DNA of 64,000 bases, taken from positions 1-64,000 of the forward strand of contig DCHV01000067.1 of the NCBI GenBank assembly GCA_002314945.1, in the 5' to 3' direction. The first letter of the stretch is position 1, and every line of letters begins with the position of its first letter. The notes under the pieces were generated by a model, which was not told the DNA's origin, searched no databases, and saw only the letters and a program-made list of their open reading frames with translations. Shown here piece by piece: positions 45,981 through 54,538 of this stretch. Made by a program: the position numbers and the translations under genes. The stretch is from Prevotellaceae bacterium UBA1743. GTDB lineage: Bacteria > Bacteroidota > Bacteroidia > Bacteroidales > Bacteroidaceae.

Positions 45981-47369
45981 ATGACTGAAGAAACACAAAA
46001 TGTGTGGATTCGTTGTATGGAGTTTTTTCATAACAACTTGAATGAGCAGCAGTACCAGACATGGTTCGTGCCCATCAAGTTCAAGTCCTACAACAAAGCA
46101 GACGGGATGGTAGTTATTTACGTCCCCAGTCAGTTCTTTTACGAATATTTGGAGGAACATTACCGCAAGCTTCTGCATACAGCCATATTCCGTTTCTTCG
46201 GCAGAGAAACAAAATTGGCTTACGAGGTGGAGGTAATCCGGGATGTCAAGACTGAGCAGTTGGTGTATGACAAGCCTGTCATAGATCAAGTCAAAACGAA
46301 GGCAAAGGCCAATGAATCTCCCTCTCCCATCCAGGAATTGGATTCTCAATTGAATGTCGAGCAGAATTTCGACAATTTCATCGAGGGAGCAAGCAATAAG
46401 ATGCCTCGTAGCATAGGTCAGTCAATTGCAGAGCATCCCGACCAAAAGACGTTCAATCCTCTTTTCGTTTATGGCCCCAGTGGAGTGGGGAAGACCCATC
46501 TGCTCAACGCTATAGGCACGCGTATCAAGCAACTCTATCCCCAGAAGCGTGTCCTTTATCTCAGTGCACATCTTTTTCAGGTTCAATATACAGATTCTGT
46601 ACGTCGTAACGCGTTCAACGACTTTATGCACTTTTACCAAAGCATCGACGTACTCATCATGGATGATATTCAGGAGATGATTGGCAAGGATGGAACACAA
46701 TATACATTCTTCCATATTTTCAATCACCTGCATCAGAATGGCCGTCAGATTATTTTGGCAAGCGATCGTCCCCCAACGATGCTCAATGGAATGGAAGAAC
46801 GTCTGATTACGCGTTTTAAATGGGGGCTTTTGGCCGAAATAGAAAGGCCTGGGGAAGTTCTGCGAAGGGATATTCTCATCGATAAGATACGTCACGATGG
46901 GCTCAATATTCCTGCCGATGTGATAGACTACATCTCAGAGCATGTATGCGGGAGTGTGCGCGAGTTGGAAGGTGTTGTACATAGTCTGTTGGCTTACTCG
47001 GTAGTGTATGACAAGGAGATGGATCTCAGTTTTGCCAAGCGTGTTTTGGATAGGAATCTTTCATTTGAGCCTCGCGAGATAACGATAGAACAGATTGTCG
47101 ATGGTACCTGCTCATGTTGCAATGTGCGTCAGGAAGACCTTTTTGGCAAGAGTCGGAAGGCCAATATCGTCCGGGCACGCCAATTGAGCATCTATTTGGC
47201 ACAGAAGCACACTCATCTCACACATAGCAGAATAGGTGCATTGATAGGCAATCGCGATCATGCCACGGTCATCCATAGCATACGTACGATTGAGAACCGT
47301 CTGCAAGAAGATAAGTCTTTGCAAGCTACTCTGCAGGAAATAGAATCAAGGTTAAGCTTCAGGAAATGA
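45981..47369 (+). CDS. dnaA: Chromosomal replication initiator DnaA
   Basis: DnaA binds origin boxes and opens DNA to start replication. All four domains are visible in 462 residues: N-terminal interaction domain (CMEFFHNNLNEQQYQTWF), linker, AAA+ core with Walker A FVYGPSGVGKTHLLNAI at about 164 and Walker B VLIMDDIQE at about 222, and the DNA-binding helix-turn-helix ending with the signature HATVIHSIRTIENRL at about 425. It overlaps the following nitroreductase-like gene by 4 bases (ATGA), so the two are co-translated. Its upstream region is AT-rich. Confidence 0.96.
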   Translation: MTEETQNVWIRCMEFFHNNLNEQQYQTWFVPIKFKSYNKADGMVVIYVPSQFFYEYLEEHYRKLLHTAIFRFFGRETKLAYEVEVIRDVKTEQLVYDKPVIDQVKTKAKANESPSPIQELDSQLNVEQNFDNFIEGASNKMPRSIGQSIAEHPDQKTFNPLFVYGPSGVGKTHLLNAIGTRIKQLYPQKRVLYLSAHLFQVQYTDSVRRNAFNDFMHFYQSIDVLIMDDIQEMIGKDGTQYTFFHIFNHLHQNGRQIILASDRPPTMLNGMEERLITRFKWGLLAEIERPGEVLRRDILIDKIRHDGLNIPADVIDYISEHVCGSVRELEGVVHSLLAYSVVYDKEMDLSFAKRVLDRNLSFEPREITIEQIVDGTCSCCNVRQEDLFGKSRKANIVRARQLSIYLAQKHTHLTHSRIGALIGNRDHATVIHSIRTIENRLQEDKSLQATLQEIESRLSFRK

Positions 47370-48598
47370 ATACGTCTCATCGTAGGACCATTCGCAAATA
47401 CACTCAGCAACCCGTTTCCGATGAGTTGCTGAATCAGCTGTTGGAGGAGGCATCCCATACACAGACGATGGGTAATCTCCAACTCTATAGTGTGGTGGTC
47501 ACGCGCGACCCCGACATGAAGCGGCAACTCGCACCCGCACATTTCTGCCAGCCGATGGTGACAGAAGCTCCTGTGCTCCTTACTATATGTGCCGATTTTA
47601 GGCGCACCAGTGATTGGTGCGCTTTTCGACAGGCAGAGCCTGGTTACGACAATATGCTCAGTTTTGTCAATGCCACTACTGATGCCCTCCTCTATTGTCA
47701 GACTTTCTGCAATCTTGCCGAAGAAGCTGGATTGGGATTGTGCTTCCTTGGTACAACCGTGTACAATCCGCAAGTCATCATTGAACTTCTCCACCTTCCC
47801 TCTCTTGTAGTGCCAGTGGCAACGCTCACCGTGGGTTGGCCCGCAGAACAACCATCCGAGCAGGATCGTCTGCCATTGGAGGCTTTTCTTCATCAGGAAT
47901 CCTATCTTCCATATACACTTCAGCGCATAGACGAATTTTATACGGCCAAGGAACAACTCGCCGAGAATCAGGCGTTCGTGGAACAGAATAACAAACAGAC
48001 GCTGGCACAGGTGTTTACCGATGTCCGATATACCAAGGCTGTCAACGAGGAACTCTCTCTCGGCTTCATGGAGATGCTCCATCATCAGGGATTCCATCCC
48101 GACTTGTCACAGACGAATCAGACAAGTTTGGTGGTGGAGACGCGTCCAGAATCATTGGAGTGTGATGTTGTCCGTTTCCAGAACAACAAGGAGAAGTGGG
48201 TCGCATTCGTAGGACTTCTCGATGATGCACCCTACGAGATTTTTACAGGACTGATGGACGACGAGGAGGGTATATCGTTACCCAAGAGCGTCACCAAAGG
48301 ACGAATCATCAAGCATGTGGATCGTGATGGCGTCAAGCGATACGATTTCCAGTTTGAGAACAAGCGAGGCTACAAAACAACCGTGGAAGGGTTGAGCGGG
48401 AAATTCAACCCAGAATACTGGAACTATGCCAAACTAATCAGTGGTGTGCTTCGTTACAAGATGCCGCTTGAGAATGTCATTCGCCTGGTCAATTCGTTGG
48501 AATTGGATAGTGATAGCATCAATTCGTGGAAGACGGGAGTGGCACGCGCACTGAAACGCTATATTCCAGGGGCAACGCCCGAGGAGGAGGAAGAATGA
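47366..48598 (+). CDS. Nitroreductase fused to a NrdJ C-terminal-like domain
   Basis: A 410-residue protein. Residues 1-240 are an FMN nitroreductase (SHRRTIRKYTQQPVSDELLN, GLGLCFLGTTVYNP, LVVPVATLTVGWPAEQP). From about residue 258 the sequence changes: LECDVVRFQNNKEKWVAFVG, then YEIFTGLMDDEEG, FENKRGYKTTVEGL, YWNYAKLISGVLRYKMP and INSWKTGVARALKRYIPG. That matches from memory the C-terminal part of Bacteroidetes adenosylcobalamin-dependent ribonucleotide reductases (NrdJ). The cysteine-rich tail expected after that is replaced by PEEEEE. So this looks like a deletion fusion of neighbouring nitroreductase and nrdJ genes, or a real recurrent fusion. It overlaps dnaA (4 bases) and folB (4 bases). 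Confidence 0.75.
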   Translation: MNTSHRRTIRKYTQQPVSDELLNQLLEEASHTQTMGNLQLYSVVVTRDPDMKRQLAPAHFCQPMVTEAPVLLTICADFRRTSDWCAFRQAEPGYDNMLSFVNATTDALLYCQTFCNLAEEAGLGLCFLGTTVYNPQVIIELLHLPSLVVPVATLTVGWPAEQPSEQDRLPLEAFLHQESYLPYTLQRIDEFYTAKEQLAENQAFVEQNNKQTLAQVFTDVRYTKAVNEELSLGFMEMLHHQGFHPDLSQTNQTSLVVETRPESLECDVVRFQNNKEKWVAFVGLLDDAPYEIFTGLMDDEEGISLPKSVTKGRIIKHVDRDGVKRYDFQFENKRGYKTTVEGLSGKFNPEYWNYAKLISGVLRYKMPLENVIRLVNSLELDSDSINSWKTGVARALKRYIPGATPEEEEE

Positions 48599-48960
48599 TA
48601 TTCACTCTCCATGTCGATCGTCTTCGTGTCTATGGACATCATGGCGTCCTTCCCCGGGAACGTATCGTAGGCGCCTATTTCTATGTTACACTGACAGCCG
48701 AGGTGAGATGTGATGACATTGTCATCAACAGTGATGAATTGGCTGGTACGGTCAACTATGCCGACGTCACCTCCTGTATTCAATCCGTCATGGCAAAGCC
48801 CTGTCAATTATTGGAATATCTCGTATGGGAGATGGGGAAGACACTGTTCGATGAGTTTCCACGCATTCAGCGGATCACCCTCAGGATAGACAAGGAAAAT
48901 CCACCCATGAAAGCACAGTGTGATTCCGTGGGCGTGGAATCTACGATGGAGAGGGAATGA
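48595..48960 (+). CDS. folB: Dihydroneopterin aldolase
   Basis: Converts dihydroneopterin to 6-hydroxymethyl-dihydropterin in folate synthesis. The 122 residues match the family (usually 115-125). Features are LRVYGHHGVLPRERIVGAYF, TVNYADVTSCIQ, and QLLEYLVWEMGKTLF with the substrate Glu. ATG at 48595 overlaps the preceding stop as ATGA; a longer frame from 48526 runs into the nitroreductase gene and is rejected. Probably in the same transcript as dnaA. Confidence 0.9.
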   Translation: MIFTLHVDRLRVYGHHGVLPRERIVGAYFYVTLTAEVRCDDIVINSDELAGTVNYADVTSCIQSVMAKPCQLLEYLVWEMGKTLFDEFPRIQRITLRIDKENPPMKAQCDSVGVESTMERE

Positions 48961-49045
48961 CGCCTCCACCTGTCGCTCGGTACTTTTTCTGTTAGAGCGA
49001 AAAGAAAAAAATGCGGAAAATGGGGAAAAAAATCAGGGAATTTTG

Positions 49046-49053
49046 TACTTTTG
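49046..49053 (+). promoter_or_regulatory. -7 box TACTTTTG for the oadA-like gene
   Basis: It fits TAnnTTTG, 25 bases before the ATG at 49079. Confidence 0.5.
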
Positions 49054-49078
49054 TGCACGATTAGCAAATAAGTAGAAA

Positions 49079-50854
49079 ATGAAGAGAAAAGTTAGATTCA
49101 GTTTGGTGTATCGCGACATGTGGCAGAGTTCTGGCAAATATCAGCCACGGTTGGATCAGTTGGTGCGTGTAGCTCCCGCCATTGTGCGAATGGGATGTTT
49201 TGATAGAGTGGAAACGAATGGTGGCGCATTCGAGCAGGTGAACTTGTTGTATGGCGAGAACCCCAACAAGGCCGTGCGTGCATTTACCAAGCCTTTCAAC
49301 GAGGCTGGAATCAAGACCCACATGCTGGATCGAGGCTTGAATGCCTTGCGTATGTTCCCCGTGCCAGCTGATGTGCGCCGTCTCATGTATAGAGTGAAGC
49401 ACGCGCAGGGGGTTGATATCACCCGTATCTTCTGCGGCTTGAACGATGTACGCAATATCATTCCCTCCATCAAATATGCTTTGGAAGGTGGCATGACACC
49501 TCAGGCAACCCTTTGTATCACCACGTCCCCCATTCATACGGCCGAGTATTATGCCAATATCGCCGAACAACTGATAGCAGCTGGGGCACCCGAAATCTGT
49601 CTCAAGGACATGGCAGGAATCGGACAGCCCGCGATGTTGGGTCAGCTCGTAGGAATGATCAAGTCCAAGCATCCCGAGGTCATCATCCAGTATCATGGTC
49701 ATAGCGGCCCAGGCCTGTCGATGGCCAGTATCTTGGAGGTGTGCAAGGCAGGTGCCGATGTCATCGATACTGCCATCGAACCTCTTTCTTGGGGCAAGGT
49801 ACATCCCGATATCATCTCGGTACAGAGCATGTTGAAACACGCTGGTTTCGATGTGCCCGAAATCAATATGGATGCCTACATGGAAGCCCGCAAGCTTACT
49901 CAGGAATTTATTGATGATTTCTTGGGCTACTTCATGAACCCCAGCAACAAACTCATGTCATCCCTCTTGCTCGGCTGCGGTCTCCCTGGTGGAATGATGG
50001 GCAGTATGATGGCCGATTTGACAGGTGTGATGGCTGCCATCAACGCCAATCGTCAGAAGGCAGGTCAGGAGCCCTATAGCGAGGACGCTTTGTTGGTGAA
50101 ACTCTTCGACGAAGTAGCATACGTATGGCCTCGTGTGGGTTATCCTCCATTGGTAACTCCCTTCTCTCAGTACGTCAAGAATATCGCCTTGATGAACCTC
50201 CTTACCGAATCGATGGGCAAGCCTCGCTACTCCATGATGGACGACTCCATCTGGGGAATGATATTAGGCAAGAGCGGACAATTACCCGGAGACGTGGCAC
50301 CCGAACTGAAAGAGTTGGCTCAGGAGAAAGGCTTCGAGTTTACCACCGCCGATCCTCAGAGTAACTATCCAGACGACCTCGACCGCTTTATCAAGGAGAT
50401 GGAACAGAATGGATGGGATCGTGGTCAGGACGACGAAGAACTCTTCGAGTTTGCTATGCACGAGAGTCAGTACCGCGACTACAAGAGTGGCATAGCCAAG
50501 GAACGATTCAACAAAGACCTGCAGGCAGCCAAGGAGAAAGATATGCAGAAGAAAGGCATGAACCTTGCAGATATCGCAGCGTACAAGCATGCACAATCCG
50601 ATGCAGTAGTGGCACCTGAGACAGGAACCGTACTCTACGAAGTAAATGGCGAAGGCGAGGCTGTAGCCTCCATCTCACCCGCTATCGGACAGGAGTACAA
50701 GGAAGGAGAGCGTCTCTGCTATATCCAGAATCACTATGGGCAGATGGTCGAAGTGCCAGCTTGCTTAGGAGGAAAGATTACCGAGATATGCGTGGAGCAG
50801 GGCCACAAGGTGAGCAAGGGTGAAACCATTGCCTATATTCGTCGGAATTCATAA
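49079..50854 (+). CDS. oadA: Oxaloacetate decarboxylase/pyruvate carboxylase-type carboxyltransferase, biotin-site lysine absent
   Basis: A 591-residue protein. The carboxyltransferase barrel (about 1-300) has LVYRDMWQSSG, the metal-binding IQYHGHSGPGLS and the active-site Lys in EICLKDMAGI. The central conserved domain extends to about 460. The C-terminal 80 residues have the fold pattern of a biotinyl domain (VVAPETGTV ... VEVPACLGGKITEICVEQGH), but where AMKM is expected the sequence reads LCYIQNHYGQMVEV, so no biotinylated lysine is available. It may pair with a separate biotin protein or work in a different reaction. It has its own promoter and terminator. Exact substrate uncertain. Confidence 0.82.
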   Translation: MKRKVRFSLVYRDMWQSSGKYQPRLDQLVRVAPAIVRMGCFDRVETNGGAFEQVNLLYGENPNKAVRAFTKPFNEAGIKTHMLDRGLNALRMFPVPADVRRLMYRVKHAQGVDITRIFCGLNDVRNIIPSIKYALEGGMTPQATLCITTSPIHTAEYYANIAEQLIAAGAPEICLKDMAGIGQPAMLGQLVGMIKSKHPEVIIQYHGHSGPGLSMASILEVCKAGADVIDTAIEPLSWGKVHPDIISVQSMLKHAGFDVPEINMDAYMEARKLTQEFIDDFLGYFMNPSNKLMSSLLLGCGLPGGMMGSMMADLTGVMAAINANRQKAGQEPYSEDALLVKLFDEVAYVWPRVGYPPLVTPFSQYVKNIALMNLLTESMGKPRYSMMDDSIWGMILGKSGQLPGDVAPELKELAQEKGFEFTTADPQSNYPDDLDRFIKEMEQNGWDRGQDDEELFEFAMHESQYRDYKSGIAKERFNKDLQAAKEKDMQKKGMNLADIAAYKHAQSDAVVAPETGTVLYEVNGEGEAVASISPAIGQEYKEGERLCYIQNHYGQMVEVPACLGGKITEICVEQGHKVSKGETIAYIRRNS

Positions 50855-50881
50855 TGCACCGATAAAACAGAAATATCAGGA

Positions 50882-50917
50882 GGGGGCAAGTCAAATAAAA
50901 CTTGTCCCCTTTTTTTG
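50882..50917 (+). terminator. Rho-independent terminator after the oadA-like gene
   Basis: GGGGGCAAGT (50882-50891) pairs with ACTTGTCCCC (50900-50909) with one G-T wobble, followed by a run of seven or more T. Confidence 0.8.
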
Positions 50918-50929
50918 TCCTCTTCCGTG

Positions 50930-50993
50930 TCCATGTCCATGTATTTCAAAAACCAAAATAACTCTTGTCACGCTTGTCACGCGTCACGCTTGT
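50930..50993 (+). repeat. ~75-bp repeat element, copy 1 (forward)
   Basis: The region 50918-51522 is a gene-free, repeat-rich convergent gap. Copy 1 reads CCATGTCCATG, then TTTCAAAAACC and a 9-bp tandem CTTGTCACG CTTGTCACG CGTCACG CTTGTTAC. Together with copy 2 it forms an inverted pair of about 60 bases per arm. Confidence 0.7.
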
Positions 50994-51040
50994 TACAAAG
51001 TAACACAAAACACATTGAAAATCAGTATATTGCTTCTCTT

Positions 51041-51120
51041 TGCGTGACAAGTGTGACGCGTGACAAGCGTGACAGAGGGTTTTTGCAAAAATGAAAAACA
51101 TGGACATGACCATGTTCATG
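51041..51120 (-). repeat. ~75-bp repeat element, copy 2 (inverted)
   Basis: Reverse complement of copy 1: GCGTGACAA GTGTGAC GCGTGACAA GCGTGACAG, then GGGTTTTTGCAAAAATG and CATGGACATG. Differences from copy 1 are mainly small insertions between the CATG part and the tandem part. Confidence 0.7.
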
Positions 51121-51235
51121 TACCTCCTCAGTGCATGGGGGGGACTATAGAGGGGGTTTTTATTTAGAAAAAATATACAAATTAATATTCATATAAATAA
51201 TATATATATATAAGGTATCTAAGCTGGGGTCGTCG

Positions 51236-51312
51236 CCATGTTCATGTTTTCCAAAATCGAAAACATCCTCTGTCACGCTTGTCACGTGTCACACTTGTCA
51301 CGCTTGTCACAA
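51236..51312 (+). repeat. ~75-bp repeat element, copy 3 (forward)
   Basis: CCATGTTCATG, then TTTTCCAAAATCG and the tandem TGTCACGCT TGTCACG TGTCACACT TGTCACGCT TGTCAC. Same order of parts as copy 1. Confidence 0.7.
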
Positions 51313-51320
51313 CAAGACGT

Positions 51321-51408
51321 CTCGGAAACCAAGAATTTCTGCCTTGGAAAAAAAATATTTCTGCCTCGAGAAAAAAATATTTTCTCCTCGGAAAATTTAT
51401 TTTTTGAC
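51321..51408. repeat. 22-bp tandem repeat, four imperfect units
   Basis: Units start at 51321, 51343, 51365 and 51387: CTCGGAAACCAAGAATTTCT.., CTTGGAAAAAAAATATTTCT.., CTCGAGAAAAAAATATTTTC.. and CTCGGAAAATTTATTTTTTG... Period is 22 bases, twice the 11-bp period of arrays A-C. Function unknown. Confidence 0.6.
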
Positions 51409-51522
51409 CATGGGGTTTTTAAAAGGTTCTGATGAATGTCCTTTACTGATTTCACTTGACAAGATTTCCAAGTTTATACTAATTTACTTGTCAAGATTTT
51501 TATTTTCTTCCTAATAGACTTG

Positions 51523-52380
51523 TCAGCTGAAGATGACGGTCTTGTTCTTATAGGTGAGGATTTTGCGCTCGATGTGCTTGTTGACGGCGCGGCTCAGGAC
51601 TATCTTTTCGAGGTCTTTGCCTTTATATACCAGAGTCTCGGGGGTGTCTTTGTGTGTGATGCGTATCACGTCTTGCTCGATGATGGGACCTGCATCAAGG
51701 TCTTGTGTCACGTAGTGGCTAGTGGCGCCTATGATCTTCACACCTCGTACGAAGGCTTGGTGATAGGGCTTGGCTCCTATGAAGGCGGGTAGGAAGGAGT
51801 GGTGAATGTTGATGATGTTGTGTGGATAGCGTTCTATCATCCGTTCTGAGATAATCTGCATGTAGCGGGCGAGGACAATGAAGTTGATGCCTTCCCTTTC
51901 CAGCAGCTCCATCTCCTGCCGCTCTTGCTCGGCCTTGTTCTCCTTGGTGATGGGGTAGTAGTAGTAGGGGATGCCGAAGCGTTCGGCTACGGGACGCAAA
52001 TCTTCGTGATTGCTGATGATGAGGGGAATCTCTACATCCCATTCTCCTGCTGTGTATCTGGAGAGGAGATCGAAGAGACAGTGGTTAAGCTTGCTTACGA
52101 AGATGGCCATGCGTGGCTTCTGATCACTGAAATAGATACCAAACTCCATCTCGTATTTCTTGGCACAGAGGGTGTCGAAATAGTCTTTTACCTTCTCTTT
52201 CGGTATCTGGAAATTGTCCATCTCCCACTCGATGCGCATGAAGAGGATGTTGTCCACGTGATCTACGTACTGGTCGAGATAGACGATGTTGCCACGGTTG
52301 ATGGTGATGAAGTTGGATACTTCGGTGATGATGCCTTGTTTGTCGGGGCAATATAGCAATAGCTTGGCTGTTGTGTTCAT
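51523..52380 (-). CDS. purU: Formyltetrahydrofolate deformylase
   Basis: Hydrolyses 10-formyl-THF to THF and formate, balancing one-carbon units and supplying formate for purines. The 285 residues have an N-terminal ACT domain (LLYCPDKQGIITEVSNFI) and a formyltransferase-type catalytic domain with IINIHHSFLPAFIGAKPYHQ and GATSHYVTQDLDAGPII (His and Asp of the active site). It follows cca by 28 bases on the same strand and is probably co-transcribed with it. Its 3' end faces the repeat-rich gap. Confidence 0.93.
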   Translation of the reverse strand: MNTTAKLLLYCPDKQGIITEVSNFITINRGNIVYLDQYVDHVDNILFMRIEWEMDNFQIPKEKVKDYFDTLCAKKYEMEFGIYFSDQKPRMAIFVSKLNHCLFDLLSRYTAGEWDVEIPLIISNHEDLRPVAERFGIPYYYYPITKENKAEQERQEMELLEREGINFIVLARYMQIISERMIERYPHNIINIHHSFLPAFIGAKPYHQAFVRGVKIIGATSHYVTQDLDAGPIIEQDVIRITHKDTPETLVYKGKDLEKIVLSRAVNKHIERKILTYKNKTVIFS

Positions 52381-52408
52381 TGGTGTGTTATCCTATATAT
52401 ATGGTGTG

Positions 52409-53908
52409 TTATTGTTTGCTGTTTTCGAGAGTAGAGGGATCTTGCACGGGGGTGAGTCCCATCTTCTGGGCTTGAGCGAACATATAGTCGCGTGCAGCCT
52501 GATATTCGTTGGGGATGAGACTGTCCCAAATAGCATCCTTGACGGCTTGCTTGAGTTGTCCTATTTCCTGACAAGGGGGGATGCCGAAGATCTGCATGAT
52601 TTCCTCGCCAGTGATGGGATTCTTCCAGGTGCGGTAGTTGTCGCGTGCCTGAAGATCGTCCAACTTCTGTCGCACGAGTTGGAAGTTGTCGAGGAATTGC
52701 TGCTTGCGTGTCTGATTCTTGCTGGTGATGTCGGCTTCGCACAGGGTCATGAGGTCGCTGATGTCTTCGCCTGCCTCGAAGAGAAGTCGGCGTACTGCGC
52801 TATCGGTGACTATCTCGTCTGCGATGGCTATGGGGCGCATGTGTAGCAATACGAGTTTCTCGACATAGGCCATCCGTTCGTCCATAGGCAGTTTCATGCG
52901 TCGGAAGATGGAGGATACCATACGTTGTCCCAGGTAGTTGTGGTTGTGGAAAGTCCATCCTGCCACGGGCTCCCATCGCTTGCTCTTGGGCTTGCCGATG
53001 TCGTGCAGTAGGGCAGCCCAGCGAAGCCATAGGTCACCGCCCATAGTGGCTACGTTGTCCAACACTTCCAGCGTATGATAGAAGTTGTCCTTGTGTGCCC
53101 TTCCGTTGCGTACCTCTACTCCTTCCAGAGCTGCCAGTTCTGGGAAGATGAGTGGCAGGAGTCCGGAACGGCTCAGTTCGATGAATCCGATGCTGGGGAT
53201 GGGGGAGAGGAGTATCTTGTTCAGTTCGTCAATGATGCGTTCGCGTGAAATGATCTTGATGCGTTCTGCATTGCGCGACAGGGCTGCCTGTGTCTCGTCC
53301 TCTATGCGGAAGTTGAGTTGGGTGGCGAATCGTATGCAACGCATCATACGCAGGGGATCGTCGCTGAAGGTGATGTCGGGGTCGAGGGGGGTGGCGATGA
53401 TGCCGTCCTCCATGTCGTAGAGGCCATCGAAACGATCGACGAGTTGCCCGTATCTGTGCTCGTTGAGGCAGACGGCCAAGGCATTGATAGTGAAGTCGCG
53501 ACGATCCAGGTCGTCTTCGAGTGTACCATCCTCTATGATAGGCTTGCGGCTGTCGTGGCTATAACTCTCCCTGCGTGCTCCTACAAACTCTATCTCCGAC
53601 CCATGATATTTCACCTGTGCTGTGCCGAAATTGCGGAACACGCTCACGTGGGCTCCCCTGCCGAGTCTCTTTCCCAATGTGTTTGCCAACTGTATGCCTG
53701 GCCTTTCCTCTCCTGCCTGCTCTCTGACGGACTGGGATGCTACCACTACACAGTCGATGTCCTGGCTTGGACGCTCCAGAAACAGGTCGCGTACATAACC
53801 GCCCACTACGTAACATTCTACTCCCATCTCATCGGCAGTCTTTCCTATCTGATGGAAAATAGGGGTGTCGAGTAGGTGTGCAAGGTCTTGGTCGGTGAGA
53901 TTCCTCAT
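52409..53908 (-). CDS. cca: CCA-adding tRNA nucleotidyltransferase / poly(A) polymerase family
   Basis: A 499-residue enzyme that builds or repairs the CCA end of tRNAs. The nucleotidyltransferase head has CYVVGGYVRDLFLERPSQDI, where GG and DxD bind nucleotide and metal; RRDFTINALAV and DPLRMMRCIRFATQL are the usual following motifs. The C-terminal HD domain (WAALLHDIGKPKS) may add a 2',3'-cyclic phosphatase activity. Members of this family may add only A residues, so PcnB-like specificity is not excluded. It has a -7 box at 53942-53949 and is followed by purU. Confidence 0.92.
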   Translation of the reverse strand: MRNLTDQDLAHLLDTPIFHQIGKTADEMGVECYVVGGYVRDLFLERPSQDIDCVVVASQSVREQAGEERPGIQLANTLGKRLGRGAHVSVFRNFGTAQVKYHGSEIEFVGARRESYSHDSRKPIIEDGTLEDDLDRRDFTINALAVCLNEHRYGQLVDRFDGLYDMEDGIIATPLDPDITFSDDPLRMMRCIRFATQLNFRIEDETQAALSRNAERIKIISRERIIDELNKILLSPIPSIGFIELSRSGLLPLIFPELAALEGVEVRNGRAHKDNFYHTLEVLDNVATMGGDLWLRWAALLHDIGKPKSKRWEPVAGWTFHNHNYLGQRMVSSIFRRMKLPMDERMAYVEKLVLLHMRPIAIADEIVTDSAVRRLLFEAGEDISDLMTLCEADITSKNQTRKQQFLDNFQLVRQKLDDLQARDNYRTWKNPITGEEIMQIFGIPPCQEIGQLKQAVKDAIWDSLIPNEYQAARDYMFAQAQKMGLTPVQDPSTLENSKQ

Positions 53909-53941
53909 ATATATCGGCGGTATCTATCGTTATTCGGGTTG

Positions 53942-53949
53942 CAAAATTA
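53942..53949 (-). promoter_or_regulatory. -7 box TAATTTTG (minus) for cca-purU
   Basis: CAAAATTA on the plus strand, 33 bases before the start at 53908. Confidence 0.45.
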
Positions 53950-54021
53950 AGACTTTTTGTTGGAACCTACAATTAAATACGTTGTTTTTGCCTCTTGTTT
54001 TGTCGTTTGATGGAATGTTCG

Positions 54022-54029
54022 TAATTTTG
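54022..54029 (+). promoter_or_regulatory. -7 box TAATTTTG for the small lipoprotein gene
   Basis: It matches TAnnTTTG, 18 bases before the ATG at 54048; a second ATG at 54060 is also possible. Confidence 0.45.
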
Positions 54030-54047
54030 CATTAGTATAATGTAAAT

Positions 54048-54503
54048 ATGTATCCGATGATGAAAAAGATGTCTTTTGCTGCCATCCTGATGGCAATGCT
54101 GTGTGCGGCATGTTCCTCGAAACCCGATCCAGAACAGTTGGCGGGCGAGATGATTGCCAAGGCTCGTACTGACCTGCAGAACAAGCAGTACGATGCGGCT
54201 CGTGATTCTATCAAGAGTATGCGTGTGAAATATCCTACGGCCATCGCGGCACGCAGGGATGGTATCTTGCTGCTGGATAGTGTGGAACTCTTTCAGACAC
54301 GGGAGGAACTGGAGCCATTGGGCCCCGAACTGGATGCGGAACGCGTCGTGCTGAAGGGGATGATGGAGAAGCCCCACTACAAGAAGAACCCTGATTATTT
54401 CGCTCAGAACAGGAAGGTCTTCGCCATGGAACAGCGCTACGACAGCGTGGCTGCCAAGGTGAAGTTTTTCGAGAAGAAAATAGAGATCGACAAGTCGAAA
54501 TAA
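54048..54503 (+). CDS. Small helical lipoprotein of unknown function
   Basis: A 151-residue protein with a lipoprotein signal (MMKKMSFAAILMAMLCAAC, lipobox CAAC). The rest is charged and helical (GEMIAKARTDLQNKQYDAAR, DSIKSMRVKYP) with the feel of one TPR hairpin followed by a coiled coil. Such proteins are common and unstudied in Bacteroidales. It is a single gene with its own promoter; its terminator is shared with the convergent flavoprotein gene. No function proposed. Confidence 0.75.
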   Translation: MYPMMKKMSFAAILMAMLCAACSSKPDPEQLAGEMIAKARTDLQNKQYDAARDSIKSMRVKYPTAIAARRDGILLLDSVELFQTREELEPLGPELDAERVVLKGMMEKPHYKKNPDYFAQNRKVFAMEQRYDSVAAKVKFFEKKIEIDKSK

Positions 54504-54538
54504 CAAATTGTGGGGCATCTTCTGCCCCACAATTTGTT
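54502..54538. terminator. Bidirectional terminator between convergent genes
   Basis: A perfect 16-bp stem AACAAATTGTGGGGCA (54502-54517) and TGCCCCACAATTTGTT (54523-54538), with a 5-base loop. It starts at the stop of the lipoprotein gene and overlaps the stop of the minus-strand flavoprotein gene, serving both directions. Confidence 0.85.

Noticed and set aside
50820..51047. 75-residue plus frame running through repeats after the oadA-like gene
   Set aside because: It begins inside the preceding gene, crosses its terminator and consists of repeat sequence; not a credible gene.
51238..51432. 64-residue plus frame in repeat copy 3 and the 22-bp repeats
   Set aside because: Its residues come only from repeats, with no promoter box and no family.
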